Shown piece after piece: positions 53,217 to 63,043 of a stretch of DNA of 64,000 bases. This DNA is from Pseudomonas sp. ADAK13 (GTDB lineage Bacteria; Pseudomonadota; Gammaproteobacteria; Pseudomonadales; Pseudomonadaceae), in NCBI RefSeq assembly GCF_012935715.1, contig NZ_CP052860.1, positions 1,364,001-1,428,000 on the forward strand, written 5' to 3'. The notes beneath the pieces were generated by a model that saw nothing but the letters and a program-made list of their open reading frames with translations, ran no database searches and had not been told where the DNA came from. The translations under genes and the position numbers were made by a program. Position 1 is the first letter of the stretch, and every line of letters begins with the position of its first letter.

Positions 53217-55334
53217 CTATTGGGTTCTTGGCTGCTCAGTAAGCACCACCGGCGAAGGCACCTCGTCCTCCGGCTCATCCACCTGCTGCCCCACCCGCTG
53301 CGGCAGCATCACCTGCTGTGGATAAGTTTGCGCGAAGTGAACAAACGCGCAGTTATCCACAAGCTTTTTCAGCCGCTGGTTAAACGCGCGACTCACTGCA
53401 TATTGCCCGCCCGACACCGTCCGGAACTGCGCCGTCAGCACCACGCCGTTGAGGTCCATCTTGTCCACACCAAACACCTCCAGCGGCCCTTGCAGGTTGT
53501 ACTTGAGGAACACGTCATCGCGAATCGACTGCCCCGCTTCGCGGATCAATTCCACCGCCTTGTCGACGTCGGTGTCATAGGTGAACTGCACCGAGAAGAA
53601 CGCATAGGCGAATTGCCGCGACTGGTTGGTAACCGCCTTGATCTGGCCGAACGGCACCGAATGCACAAATCCCTTGCCGTCCCGCAGGCGCAGGGTACGG
53701 ATGGTCAGGCCCTCGACCGTGCCGGCGTGGCCGGAGTCGAGCACCACCCAGTCACCAATCGACAGGGTGTCTTCGATGATGATGAACAGCCCGGTGATCA
53801 CGTCCTGCACCAGTTGCTGGGAGCCAAAACCAATCGCCAGGCCGACCACCCCGGCACCCGCCAGCAGCGGTGCAACGTTGATCCCCAGATTCGCCATGGT
53901 GGTGATCGCGCAGATCACCACCAGGATGATTTTCACCGCATTGCGCAACAGCGGCAGGATGGTTTTTACCCGCGTACTCGGCTGGCGGCTGGAGCGTTTG
54001 TTGACCGGCGGTTTCAACGCTTCCTGGATCGCCGTGTCGAGCACCACCCAGAACAACCAGGTCACCAGCAGGATCAAACCAATGCTGCTCAGGGAGTCGC
54101 TGATGGCCCGGCCCACGGAGTTGCGCTGGGCAAATTCGAACAGCGAGACGCCCCAGATACGCCCGAGGATTTCGATAAAGGCGATGGCCATGACGATGCG
54201 CAACAGCGCGTGCAGCAGGCTGAGGAACCGCTCCTTGTAGGCGCTGCTGCGCTGCACCGCCACCGTGCTGCGAGACTGGAACAGGTGCTGCAACACGGTG
54301 CTGAGGAACACCGTGCCGATCAGCAAAATCGTGGTAAAAAGCGCACAGCGCAGGGCTTTCTGGCTGTCGTCGCCGGCGCCGATCAGGTTGATCGCCGAGA
54401 CCAGCACCATCAGCAAAATCGGCCAATACCACAGGCCGGAAAACACCCGCAGGGATTGCTGCACCGCCGGGTGTTTCAAGCGTTGGGCGAGTGGCCGGTT
54501 GCGGATCAAATGCGCCACCGGGCGACGCAGGCGAATCACCAGCATGCCGAAAATCACCGAGGCAAACAGGCCCGTGAAGATCGCGACGCTGGCGGTGATA
54601 TTGCCGCCCAGTTGGCGGGCGATCTGCGGGCTGGTCAATGCGTCGCTGAGGGCGGCGAGGAAGCCGATCAGGAACAGCGGCTTGGGGCAGTAGTCACGAA
54701 TAATCTGCACGGCCGGGCGCTTGTGGCCGACGTTGAACATGACGATGACGCACAGCAGCATCGAGGTGGAAAAAATACCGCTGCTGGTGGCGTAGGCAAA
54801 ACACAGCGCCAGCGCACGCCCCACGGAGGTGGGCAGGAAGTGGCTGACGTAAAGCGTCAATGGCAGGCAGATCAAGGCCGGGACGGTGTAGGGAATCAGG
54901 TAGCCCAGCAACGCCTGAAGGCGCTGGCGCGTTGCGATATGCCGCTGCCGGCTCAGGCGTCTGACGATAAACCGCCCGAGCAGCGTCAGCGCAGCGAAGG
55001 CGCCGATCCATACGCCAGACAACAACAGGAAATCCCCGGCCACGCTCCATGAGGAACGTTCGGACGGCTGGTTGACCAGCTTGTCTACCTCGTCCGCCGC
55101 CCGATCAGCCCGCAGGCGCCAGGCGTCTACCAGGTTCTGGTTGAGGTCGAGTTTCTCCTGCACATCATCGATGCTGGAACTGATGGCGCCGAGGAGGCCG
55201 CCTTCCACCAACAGTTCCGGCTTGGCCGGCGCGGCAGGCTCCGGAGCCGCGGGGGCGGTGGCCGCCGCTTGCAAAGCGCCATTGCCGCAAAACAGCAGCG
55301 CGGCGAGCAGTAGCACAGTCTTTAAATTCAACAA
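53217..55334 (-). CDS. MscS family mechanosensitive channel
   Basis: 705 aa from TTG 55334, which follows AAGGAG by 9 nt and begins a good signal peptide (LKTVLLLAALLFCGNGALQA); longer starts put a charged stretch before it. A periplasmic part with a coiled coil (DDVQEKLDLNQNLVDAW) is followed by about eight or more membrane helices, then the MscS pore helix VVGLAIGFGSQQLVQDVITG and the cytoplasmic beta domain (DWVVLDSGHAGTVEGL). It should open under membrane tension during osmotic downshock. The length fits the larger YbiO-type members. Confidence 0.9.
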   Translation of the reverse strand: MLNLKTVLLLAALLFCGNGALQAAATAPAAPEPAAPAKPELLVEGGLLGAISSSIDDVQEKLDLNQNLVDAWRLRADRAADEVDKLVNQPSERSSWSVAGDFLLLSGVWIGAFAALTLLGRFIVRRLSRQRHIATRQRLQALLGYLIPYTVPALICLPLTLYVSHFLPTSVGRALALCFAYATSSGIFSTSMLLCVIVMFNVGHKRPAVQIIRDYCPKPLFLIGFLAALSDALTSPQIARQLGGNITASVAIFTGLFASVIFGMLVIRLRRPVAHLIRNRPLAQRLKHPAVQQSLRVFSGLWYWPILLMVLVSAINLIGAGDDSQKALRCALFTTILLIGTVFLSTVLQHLFQSRSTVAVQRSSAYKERFLSLLHALLRIVMAIAFIEILGRIWGVSLFEFAQRNSVGRAISDSLSSIGLILLVTWLFWVVLDTAIQEALKPPVNKRSSRQPSTRVKTILPLLRNAVKIILVVICAITTMANLGINVAPLLAGAGVVGLAIGFGSQQLVQDVITGLFIIIEDTLSIGDWVVLDSGHAGTVEGLTIRTLRLRDGKGFVHSVPFGQIKAVTNQSRQFAYAFFSVQFTYDTDVDKAVELIREAGQSIRDDVFLKYNLQGPLEVFGVDKMDLNGVVLTAQFRTVSGGQYAVSRAFNQRLKKLVDNCAFVHFAQTYPQQVMLPQRVGQQVDEPEDEVPSPVVLTEQPRTQ

Positions 55335-55511
55335 AACACCGGGCTCCTTCAGAAGGGTCTGTAAGGAACTGACGGGTTTGGCGCCCGATCGTTCCCCCGG
55401 CGCGTAGATCCGTGCGCGCCAGGCAAATATCAAATGCCAATACCTGTCTTTTTCCGCACAAGCCAACCACCGAGACTGCGCTCCTGATTGAAACCCACCG
55501 GAGTTGCAGCC

Positions 55512-56714
55512 ATGCCCATTGCCTTGCTCGCGCTGACCCTCAGCGCTTTTGCCATCGGGACGACCGAGTTCGTCATCGTTGGCCTGTTACCCACCATCGG
55601 CGCCGACCTTGGCGTCAGCCTGCCGTCTGCCGGCCTGCTGGTCAGCCTCTACGCCCTGGGCGTGGCCATCGGCGCGCCGGTGCTCACCGCCCTGACCGGC
55701 AAAGTGCCACGCAAACTGCTGCTGTTGTCGCTGATGGTGCTGTTCACCCTCGGCAACCTGCTGGCCTGGCAGGCGCCGAGTTATGAATCCCTGGTGCTGG
55801 CGCGAGTCGTCACCGGCCTGGCCCACGGGGTGTTTTTCTCGATTGGTTCCACCATCGCCACCAGCCTGGTACCCAAGGAAAAAGCCGCCAGCGCGATTGC
55901 CATCATGTTTACCGGCCTGACCGTGGCGTTGGTCACCGGTGTGCCGCTGGGGACGTTTATCGGCCAGCACTTCGGCTGGCGCGAAACCTTCCTCGCCGTC
56001 TCGGCCCTGGGCTTGATCGCGTTTATCGGCAGCCTGCTCTATGTGCCGAACAACATCGCCCACAGCAAGCCGGCGTCGCTGTTGCAGCAACTGCAAGTGC
56101 TGAAACAACCACGCCTGCTGTTGGTGTACGCCATGACAGCGATTGGTTACGGCGGCTCGTTCATCGCGTTCACCTACCTGGCGCCGATCCTTCAGGACAT
56201 CTCCGGTTTCAGCGCCGGCACCGTCAGCCTGGTGCTGCTGGTGTACGGCATCTCGGTGGCCATCGGTAACATCTGGGGCGGCAAACTGGCCGACAAACGC
56301 GGCCCGATCAGCGCCCTGAAAATCATCTTCGCCCTGCTCGCCGCCGTGTTGTTCATGCTGACGCTGACGGCCGGCAACCCATGGCTGGCCCTGGCCACCG
56401 TGCTGGTGTGGGGCGCGGTCGCCTTCGGCAACGTGCCGGGCTTGCAGGTGTACGTAGTGCGCCAGGCGGAACACCACACGCCGAACGCGGTGGACGTGGC
56501 CTCGGGTTTGAACATCGCAGCGTTCAATTTGGGGATCGCCGGTGGCGCGTGGGCCGGCGGCTTGATCGTCGCCCACATGGGCTTGATCCACACCGCGTGG
56601 ATTGGTGGCTCGGTGGTGTTGGTGGCCCTGGCGCTGACGGCCTGGAGCGGGCGACTTGACCGGTTGGGACCGGTGTATGCCGAGAGCTCGACCCGCGTGG
56701 TTGGCGGGCACTGA
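55512..56714 (+). CDS. MFS transporter (AraJ/YdhP-type DHA1 exporter)
   Basis: 400 aa from ATG 55512, with GGAG 8 nt before. Twelve membrane helices. Seen: FAIGTTEFVIVGLLP in helix 1, typical of the AraJ/YdhP/NepI group, the ALTGKVPRKLLLL loop and RVVTGLAHGVFFSIGS in helix 4. An inner-membrane proton-driven exporter of drugs or sugars is likely; the substrate cannot be told. It is divergent from the mechanosensitive channel. Confidence 0.92.
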   Translation: MPIALLALTLSAFAIGTTEFVIVGLLPTIGADLGVSLPSAGLLVSLYALGVAIGAPVLTALTGKVPRKLLLLSLMVLFTLGNLLAWQAPSYESLVLARVVTGLAHGVFFSIGSTIATSLVPKEKAASAIAIMFTGLTVALVTGVPLGTFIGQHFGWRETFLAVSALGLIAFIGSLLYVPNNIAHSKPASLLQQLQVLKQPRLLLVYAMTAIGYGGSFIAFTYLAPILQDISGFSAGTVSLVLLVYGISVAIGNIWGGKLADKRGPISALKIIFALLAAVLFMLTLTAGNPWLALATVLVWGAVAFGNVPGLQVYVVRQAEHHTPNAVDVASGLNIAAFNLGIAGGAWAGGLIVAHMGLIHTAWIGGSVVLVALALTAWSGRLDRLGPVYAESSTRVVGGH

Positions 56715-56737
56715 TTCCGCAACGATAAAGAACCCAA

Positions 56738-56830
56738 TGTGGGAGCGGGCTTGCTCGCGAAAGCGGTGTGTCAGTCAACAGAGATATCAACTGATCCACC
56801 GCCTTCGCGAGCAAGCCCGCTCCCACATTT
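56738..56830. repeat. REP doublet of a second type (GCGGGCTTGCTCGCGA core)
   Basis: TGTGGGAGCGGGCTTGCTCG and its inverse CGAGCAAGCCCGCTCCCACA flank about 50 nt. The core differs from the other REP doublets in the window (TTGCTCGCGA instead of TTGCCTGCGA), so it belongs to a different subfamily. Confidence 0.88.
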
Positions 56831-56927
56831 TGCGGTGTGCCGTCTGTAAGGGCGCCGAAACTTTCTGCCAAATTCCACAGTCATCCAAAAACGGAGGTCA
56901 CTCGACACCCAACCGACGGGAGCAACC

Positions 56928-57704
56928 ATGACCCACCCGGAGCTGATGCCGACCACACCCATCGAAGCCATCACCCGCTTCAGGGTGCTGACGGTCAACA
57001 CCCACAAGGGCTTCACCGCGCTCAACCGGCGCTTCATCCTGCCCGAGCTGCGGGAGGCTATTCGCAGCGTGGCCGCCGACGTGGTGTTCCTCCAGGAAAT
57101 CCACGGCACCCACGAGCGCCATCCCAAGCGCTACAGCAATTGGCCGAGCATGCCGCAGTACGAGTTCCTCGCCGACAGTATCTGGCCGCAATACGCCTAC
57201 GGTCGCAATGCGGTATATCCCCATGGCGATCACGGCAATGCGTTGCTGTCGAAATTCCAGATCATCCGCTACGACAACCTCGACATTTCCCAAAGCGGCC
57301 ACGAAAGCCGTGGGCTGCTGCATTGCGTGCTGCGCCTGCCGGGCAACGTGCAGGAGGTGCATGCGATCTGCGTGCACCTGGGGCTGCGGGAGGTGCATCG
57401 CCAACAGCAACTGCGATTGATTGCCCAGCGGATCGCCGAGATTCCGGCCGACGCGCCGGTGATTGTCGCCGGTGACTTCAATGACTGGCGCCAGCGGGCC
57501 GATCTTGCCCACTGCGGGCTGCGGGAAGTGTTTATCGAAACCCAGGGCAAGCCGGCCCGCACCTTCCCGGCGCGCCTGCCGCTGCTGCCCCTGGACCGCA
57601 TCTATGTGCGCAACCTCAAGGTGCATCAGCCGCAAGTCCTGACCAGCCGTCCGTGGTCGCATTTGTCGGACCACGCGCCGTTGTCGGTGGAGATCGAGTT
57701 ATGA
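56928..57704 (+). CDS. ybhP: Endonuclease/exonuclease/phosphatase family protein (YbhP-like)
   Basis: 258 aa. Seen: LTVNTHKGF, FLQEIHGTH with the metal-binding Glu, HGDHGNALLS, CVHLGLRE, AGDFNDWR and the final SDHAPLSVEIEL, the EEP fold motifs. It overlaps clsB by 4 nt. The ybhP-clsB-ybhN order equals that in E. coli, which suggests a role in lipid turnover; the substrate is unknown. Confidence 0.92.
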   Translation: MTHPELMPTTPIEAITRFRVLTVNTHKGFTALNRRFILPELREAIRSVAADVVFLQEIHGTHERHPKRYSNWPSMPQYEFLADSIWPQYAYGRNAVYPHGDHGNALLSKFQIIRYDNLDISQSGHESRGLLHCVLRLPGNVQEVHAICVHLGLREVHRQQQLRLIAQRIAEIPADAPVIVAGDFNDWRQRADLAHCGLREVFIETQGKPARTFPARLPLLPLDRIYVRNLKVHQPQVLTSRPWSHLSDHAPLSVEIEL

Positions 57705-58999
57705 ACAGCGCGCCGCTGGAGAAGGTTGCGGTGGAACACATCGCGACCGATCAACCGCCCGACGATGCGGCGGCCCGGGACCTGAATTACAGCTGGCAAA
57801 GCGGCAACCAGGTTGAGCTGCTGGAGAACGGCGAGGCCTATTTCCCCAAGGTGTTCGAGGCCATGCGCCAGGCCCAGCGGGAGATATTGCTGGAGACTTT
57901 TATTCTGTTTGAAGACAAGGTCGGCGATGAGCTTCAGCGCATTTTGATCGAGGCGGCGCAGCGTGGCGTAAAGGTGGTCGCCAGCCTCGACGGATTTGGT
58001 TGCGGCGAGCTGAGCCCGGGGTTTCTCGGGGAGCTGAGCCAGGCCGGCGTGACCGTGCAGATGTTCGACCCGGCGAGCAAAACCCTGGGTTTTCGCACCA
58101 ACTGGTTTCGCCGCCTGCACCGCAAGATTGTGGTGGTGGATGCCAGCGTGGCGTTTATCGGCGGGATCAATTTTTCGGCCGATCACCTGGGGGATTTCGG
58201 CCCCGAAGCCAAGCAGGATTATGCCGTGCAGGTGCAAGGCCCGGCGGTGGCCGACCTGCATCATTTCGCCCTCGCACAAAGTGGCCGGCGCGTGCGCAAG
58301 CGGCGTGGCTGGCGGCGCGAACAACAGGCATCGCCCTGGGCGGCGGGCGAAGGTGATGGCCGGGTGCGGCTGATTTACCGCGACAACCTGCAACACCGTT
58401 CCGACATCGAAGAAGCCTACCTGCACGCCCTGCGCAAAGCCCAGCGGCGGGTGGTGATTGCCAACGCCTACTTCTTCCCCGGCTATCGGCTGCTGCGGGA
58501 AATTCGCAATGCAGCGCGGCGCGGTGTGCAGGTGCAACTGATCATGCAGGGCCAGCCGGATGTGCTGCTGGCCAAGCTCGCGGCGCGCATGCTCTATGAC
58601 TATTTGCTCAAGGAAGGCGTGGTGATCCACGAATATTGCCAACGCCCGCTGCACGGCAAGGTTGCCTTGGTGGATGAAGAATGGAGCACCGTGGGTTCGA
58701 GCAATCTCGACCCACTGAGCCTGGCGCTGAACCTTGAGGCCAATGTGCTGATCAGTGATCGCGGGTTCAATCAGCAGTTATTCGAACGCCTGGAATACCT
58801 CAGTCAAAACCACTGCAAGACCATGCCGGAAAACCGCACGCCCCGCGGCTGGTTCTGGCGGGTGACGGTGGGTTTTGTGGTGTTCCACGTGCTGCGGCAT
58901 TTTCCCTCATGGACCGGCTGGTTGCCGGCCCATAAACCGAGGTTGAAACCCTTCGTTCACCAGGAGCGCCCGGACCATGACCCAAGCCCGCACCGCTGA
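57701..58999 (+). CDS. clsB: Cardiolipin synthase B
   Basis: 432 aa from ATG 57701, coupled to ybhP. Two phospholipase D (HKD) motifs are seen: RLHRKIVVVDASVAFIGGIN and PLHGKVALVDEEWSTVGSSN, each with HxK. Also ILLETFILFEDKVGDEL. It joins phosphatidyl groups to make cardiolipin at the inner membrane. Its end overlaps the start of ybhN by 23 nt. Confidence 0.93.
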   Translation: MNSAPLEKVAVEHIATDQPPDDAAARDLNYSWQSGNQVELLENGEAYFPKVFEAMRQAQREILLETFILFEDKVGDELQRILIEAAQRGVKVVASLDGFGCGELSPGFLGELSQAGVTVQMFDPASKTLGFRTNWFRRLHRKIVVVDASVAFIGGINFSADHLGDFGPEAKQDYAVQVQGPAVADLHHFALAQSGRRVRKRRGWRREQQASPWAAGEGDGRVRLIYRDNLQHRSDIEEAYLHALRKAQRRVVIANAYFFPGYRLLREIRNAARRGVQVQLIMQGQPDVLLAKLAARMLYDYLLKEGVVIHEYCQRPLHGKVALVDEEWSTVGSSNLDPLSLALNLEANVLISDRGFNQQLFERLEYLSQNHCKTMPENRTPRGWFWRVTVGFVVFHVLRHFPSWTGWLPAHKPRLKPFVHQERPDHDPSPHR

Positions 59000-59957
59000 A
59001 CAAAGCGCCCACCCCGGCTTTTTAAAGCGCTGGAAAAAACCGCTGACGGTGGTGTTTTTCCTGGTGCTGATTGTGTTGTTCACCCTGCTCGCCCGGCGTA
59101 TCGACTGGAGCGAAGTGTTCGACACCCTGGGCGACTTCAAGCTGCGCACCTTGCTCATTGCAGGCGCGCTGACCCTGTGCAGTTTCCTGGTGTACTCGTG
59201 CTTCGACCTGATCGGCCGCACCTACATCCGCCAACCCTTGCACTGGAAGCAGATCTTGCCGGTGGGCATCATCAGCTATGCCTTCAACCTCAACCTGAGT
59301 GCCTGGGTCGGTGGTATCGCCATGCGCTACCGCCTGTATTCACGGCTGGGGGTGAGCAGCGGGAATATCGCGAAGATCCTCGGCTTGAGCCTGGCCACCA
59401 ATTGGTTCGGCTACATGGCGATTGCCGGCGCGGTGTTCAGCAGCGGGCTGGTGACATTGCCGCCGGGGTGGAAGCTCAGCAGAGGCGCGCTGCAAGGAGT
59501 GGGCGTGCTGCTGGTACTGGCGAGCCTGGGTTATCTGTTGGCGTGTCGCTTGTCGAAAAAACGCGCGTGGTCAGTGCGCGGGATAGAAATCAGCCTGCCT
59601 TCGCTGCGCATGGCCGTACTGCAACTGGCACTCGGTGCGCTGAACTGGTCGCTGATGGCGGCGGTGATTTTTACCCTGCTGCCCAAGCAACTGGATTACC
59701 CGGTGGTGCTCGGGGTGTTGCTGATCAGCAGCATCGCCGGGGTGGTTACACACATCCCGGCGGGGCTCGGGGTGCTGGAGGCGGTGTTTATCGCCCTGCT
59801 GCAACACGAAGCCTCCCGCGGCAGTCTGCTCGCGGGATTGATCGCCTACCGCGCGATCTACTTCATCCTGCCGCTGCTGGTGGCCCTGGTGATGTACCTC
59901 GCGGTGGAAGCCAAGGCCAAGGCGTTGCGCGTGAAGAAGACGCCTACGACTGGATGA
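58977..59957 (+). CDS. ybhN: YbhN family (lysylphosphatidylglycerol synthase TM-like) membrane protein
   Basis: 326 aa with about eight membrane helices, beginning PLTVVFFLVLIVLFTLLA. Seen: ISYAFNLNLSAWVGGIAMRY and THIPAGLGVLEAVFIALL, both typical of the LPG synthase TM/YbhN family. It lacks the soluble synthetase half of MprF. Probably a lipid flippase or helper for the adjacent cardiolipin synthase, from context. It overlaps the convergent hydrolase gene by 14 nt. Confidence 0.93.
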   Translation: MTQARTAEQSAHPGFLKRWKKPLTVVFFLVLIVLFTLLARRIDWSEVFDTLGDFKLRTLLIAGALTLCSFLVYSCFDLIGRTYIRQPLHWKQILPVGIISYAFNLNLSAWVGGIAMRYRLYSRLGVSSGNIAKILGLSLATNWFGYMAIAGAVFSSGLVTLPPGWKLSRGALQGVGVLLVLASLGYLLACRLSKKRAWSVRGIEISLPSLRMAVLQLALGALNWSLMAAVIFTLLPKQLDYPVVLGVLLISSIAGVVTHIPAGLGVLEAVFIALLQHEASRGSLLAGLIAYRAIYFILPLLVALVMYLAVEAKAKALRVKKTPTTG

Positions 59958-60696
59958 TGCTCAAGCGCTCGCCCACCACCATCTCGGTAATCCAGTCCAC
60001 CAGGATCGAGGTGTAGGCCTGCTGGGAGATCGGGTCACTCAGGGAGTGATCGGCACCATCGATGATCCGGTGGGTCAGCGAGTGTGTCTGCTGGCAGGCG
60101 GCGCGGTAACTCATGATGGTGGCGTGGGGCACGTGATCATCGGTTTCGGATTCAACGATCAGCACATCGCCGGTAAACGCTGCGCAAGCATGCAACGCGC
60201 GATTGGTTTCGGCGTGCACAAACGTCCCGCGATAATCCATCAGGTCGGCTTTATCGAGGTCGCGTTTGGGCTTGAGCCATTCCTGGTCGCGGTACAGTGC
60301 CGGCACCCTCAGCGCCAACCAGCGCACGGGCCTCAACGAGGTAAGGATGGCCGCCAGGTAACCGCCGTAGCTGGTACCGACCACGGCCACCGCCGAGGTG
60401 TCGATGGCCGGGTGTGACAGCAGGCGGTCGTAGGCGGCCAGCAGGTCGCGCAGGTTGTCTTCGCGGGTGACGCGGGACAGTGGAATACCGTTACCGGCAT
60501 GGCCGCGCAGGTCGAAGGTCAGGCATACGCAGCCGAGCCCGGCGATCCCTTTGGCGCGTTCCAGATCACGTTCCTGGCTCCCGCCCCAGCCGTGCACAAA
60601 CAACACCCCCGGCACTTTCGATTTGGGACTGAGGAAGGTCCCGCTCATCTGTTCGTCGTCGATATCAATGGCAATGGTTTCACTTCTAGCCGTCAT
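59944..60696 (-). CDS. Alpha/beta hydrolase
   Basis: 250 aa. Seen: FVHGWGGSQ (oxyanion loop), GTSYGG with the nucleophile Ser, VESETDDHVPH with the acid and DGADHSLSD with the catalytic His. This is the dienelactone-hydrolase/prolyl-peptidase-like branch. The substrate is unknown. Its start overlaps the end of the DUF3182 gene by 11 nt, so the two are cotranscribed. Confidence 0.92.
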   Translation of the reverse strand: MTARSETIAIDIDDEQMSGTFLSPKSKVPGVLFVHGWGGSQERDLERAKGIAGLGCVCLTFDLRGHAGNGIPLSRVTREDNLRDLLAAYDRLLSHPAIDTSAVAVVGTSYGGYLAAILTSLRPVRWLALRVPALYRDQEWLKPKRDLDKADLMDYRGTFVHAETNRALHACAAFTGDVLIVESETDDHVPHATIMSYRAACQQTHSLTHRIIDGADHSLSDPISQQAYTSILVDWITEMVVGERLSIIQS

Positions 60697-61795
60697 AAGA
60701 TTTGACCGTTACGTACTTGAGAAGAAAGTCGCTGTTTTCCGCCGGCCCCCGGTACACCTCGATCGCGTCAGCCGGCAGTGGCTGGTCGACGTAGGTCTCT
60801 ACCGACGACACATGAATCGCCTTCAGCCCGGGATTGTTGACGAAGCTTTGCAACGCCGCGACTTCCGCGCTGCTGGCCCCGCCCATGCGCCAGGATTGCT
60901 CCAGCACGCCGCTGCGGCGCTGGCCGTCGCTGTCCAGGCCCTGGGCGATGTCGTAATTGCGCCGCGAGGCATAGAACCCGGGGTAGGCCTCATCTGCCGC
61001 GTTATCGAAGGTTTGGGCCTGTTCGATCGCCAGGCGCACGTCATCGGGCAAGTCCAGCCTGAGCAGGTCTTCGTAGTAGCCCTGGACCACCAGCAGGTTA
61101 GATCCACCATAGACCTCTTCGCCCTGCCCGTCCCGGGTCAGGTATTGATCACCGCAGTAGCTGATGACGTGATCGCCGATAAAGCTCTGGCCGACACTGT
61201 GGGTGACCACATCGTGCAGGTCCTGCTCCAGCACCACGCCCTCGCCGAACAGTTGCGCCGCGTCGGGCCGCGCGAGAATGGCGTCGAACTCATCGAGGCT
61301 GCGGATTACTTCCTGCCCGCGACCGGCACACGCATGCACGGGCTTGAGGCGGATCGGCCCGGTATACAGCAAATGGGTCGCCGCCGGCCGCGCGTCTTCC
61401 AGGGCGTGCACACTCAAGCCATCCAGCACCACATTGCGGATGCGCTCGGCAAACAGCGGCGACCAGCCTTCAGGCGCCACCGCCTCTTTACTCAACAAGC
61501 CGTGGCTGATGGCCTTGGTGCAAATGAAGTCGTGGTCGACATAACCGCCCCACAAGTCTTCGGGGCCTTTGACGCCCAACTGCCGCGCCTGGGCCGCGCC
61601 GACCAGGGTCTGGGTAGGTAACAGGTAGAGATCGCGCCCGCCGTGCAGCTCTGGGTTATAGCTGCCGCCGTATTTGAGCCCGAGGATGTGCGCCAGCCAG
61701 CGGGCCAGGGCGCGGTTGGTTTCGACTTCGTGCAACGGCGCGTCCGGTCGGATTGAATGCGCCACCACGATTTTCTTTCGATTTGTCGGGGTCAT
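60686..61795 (-). CDS. DUF3182 family protein
   Basis: 369 aa from ATG 61795, with AAGGGGGAC before it on the minus strand. The N-terminus KIVVAHSIRPDAPLHEVETN and later RLKPVHACAGRGQEVI match DUF3182, whose middle resembles an ATP-grasp fold. The exact reaction is unknown. Coupled with the hydrolase gene downstream. Confidence 0.85.
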   Translation of the reverse strand: MTPTNRKKIVVAHSIRPDAPLHEVETNRALARWLAHILGLKYGGSYNPELHGGRDLYLLPTQTLVGAAQARQLGVKGPEDLWGGYVDHDFICTKAISHGLLSKEAVAPEGWSPLFAERIRNVVLDGLSVHALEDARPAATHLLYTGPIRLKPVHACAGRGQEVIRSLDEFDAILARPDAAQLFGEGVVLEQDLHDVVTHSVGQSFIGDHVISYCGDQYLTRDGQGEEVYGGSNLLVVQGYYEDLLRLDLPDDVRLAIEQAQTFDNAADEAYPGFYASRRNYDIAQGLDSDGQRRSGVLEQSWRMGGASSAEVAALQSFVNNPGLKAIHVSSVETYVDQPLPADAIEVYRGPAENSDFLLKYVTVKSYDG

Positions 61796-61966
61796 GCGTC
61801 CCCCTTGGCTGTCCTGCCATGTGTGTAGGGAAACGGTTGCAGGGATCAAGCCAAGGCGGCGTCTGGTTAAACCCGAGGGTAATCAAACGGTTGAGGAAAA
61901 AGCGATGGCACTTGGCCTGTTTTATTCTGCACGAAGGGCTCCTGGTGTCGCGGCGTTCTGCACGAT

Positions 61967-62947
61967 TCAGCTTTGGGTCTTGGTCGGTGTCACACCAAAA
62001 CGGCTGCGGTAGTCGCTTGGCGCCAGCCCGGTGATTTTCTTGAAGGTGGCGCGGAAGGCGCCCGGGTCTTGGTAGCCCACGGTCCAGGCGATGTGATCAA
62101 TGGTGCCGTTGGTGAACTCGAGCATCTGCCGTGCCTTGCCGACCCGCAGGTGCTGGCAGTATTCAGTGGGTTTCAAACCGGTGGCGGCGCGAAACCGCCG
62201 CAGGAACGTGCGCTCCTCAAGCCCGGCTTGCAGCGCCATCGCAGTCAATGAGACGTCCACCGCGCCGCTGGCCTGCAGCCAATGTTGCACCTTGAGAATC
62301 GCAGCGTCGCCATGGGCGAGGATCGGCGCAAAGTTACTGCCGCACTCACTGGCGCTGTCACTGTGCTCGATCACCAGGAAGCGCGCGGTGCTGGCGGCGA
62401 TGCTCGGGCCAAGCAGGCGGTCTACCAGGCGCAGGCCGAGTTCGGACCAGGCCATCAGCCCGGCGGTGGTGATCAGGTCGCCGTCGTCGACAATGGGTTT
62501 GTCGGCTTCCAGGCGAATCGCCGGGTAACGGGCGGCGAAAGACTTGGCCGACGTCCAGTGCGTGGTGGCGCTGCGTCCGTCCAGCAGGCCACTTTCCGCC
62601 ATCAGGATCGAGCCCACGCACACTCCGCCCAGAATGGTCCCGCAGCGGTGCTGCTGGCGTAGCCAATCCAGCAACTCGGCGGAGGCCTGGCCTTCGGAAA
62701 AGCCCGCGATGGAGGGCGGAATCAGCAAGGCCGTGAGCGCTTGGCCGCTGCCGGGCTGGCTGTCGAACACCCGAGTCGGTGCGTTGCCGGTTTCAGCCTG
62801 CCAATGGCTGATGCGCAACGACGGCAATTGCGCGGACTGATGCTCGGCCGCGATCCGGTTGGCGACAGCGAACAGGTCGGTCAAGCCATGCACGGCGGCC
62901 ATTTGCGCGCCGCTGTAGATCAGCACGCCAAGTTCGACGATCGCCAT
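61967..62947 (-). CDS. GlxA-type AraC family transcriptional regulator
   Basis: 326 aa from ATG 62947, with GAGGGAAA before it. The N-terminal DJ-1/PfpI-like domain (VELGVLIYSGAQMAAVHGL, GGVCVGSILMAESGLLDG) senses a ligand; the C-terminal AraC domain carries two helix-turn-helix motifs (SLTAMALQAGLEERTFLRRF and VGYQDPGAFRATFKKITG). It is divergent from the isochorismatase-like gene at 63044, which it probably controls. Confidence 0.94.
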   Translation of the reverse strand: MAIVELGVLIYSGAQMAAVHGLTDLFAVANRIAAEHQSAQLPSLRISHWQAETGNAPTRVFDSQPGSGQALTALLIPPSIAGFSEGQASAELLDWLRQQHRCGTILGGVCVGSILMAESGLLDGRSATTHWTSAKSFAARYPAIRLEADKPIVDDGDLITTAGLMAWSELGLRLVDRLLGPSIAASTARFLVIEHSDSASECGSNFAPILAHGDAAILKVQHWLQASGAVDVSLTAMALQAGLEERTFLRRFRAATGLKPTEYCQHLRVGKARQMLEFTNGTIDHIAWTVGYQDPGAFRATFKKITGLAPSDYRSRFGVTPTKTQS

Positions 62948-63043
62948 TGTCAGTTTTCCCTCTGTTATTGTCGGTGCGGCCAATCCCCAGGCGCCACGCC
63001 AGCCACGATACTGGACGCATCAACCATCACAAGGAAACCAAAC

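Noticed and set aside
53220..55052. 610-codon plus-strand frame opposite the MscS-type gene
   Set aside because: His/Gln-rich composition, no start signal and no domain; the minus strand has clear membrane helices and the MscS motif.
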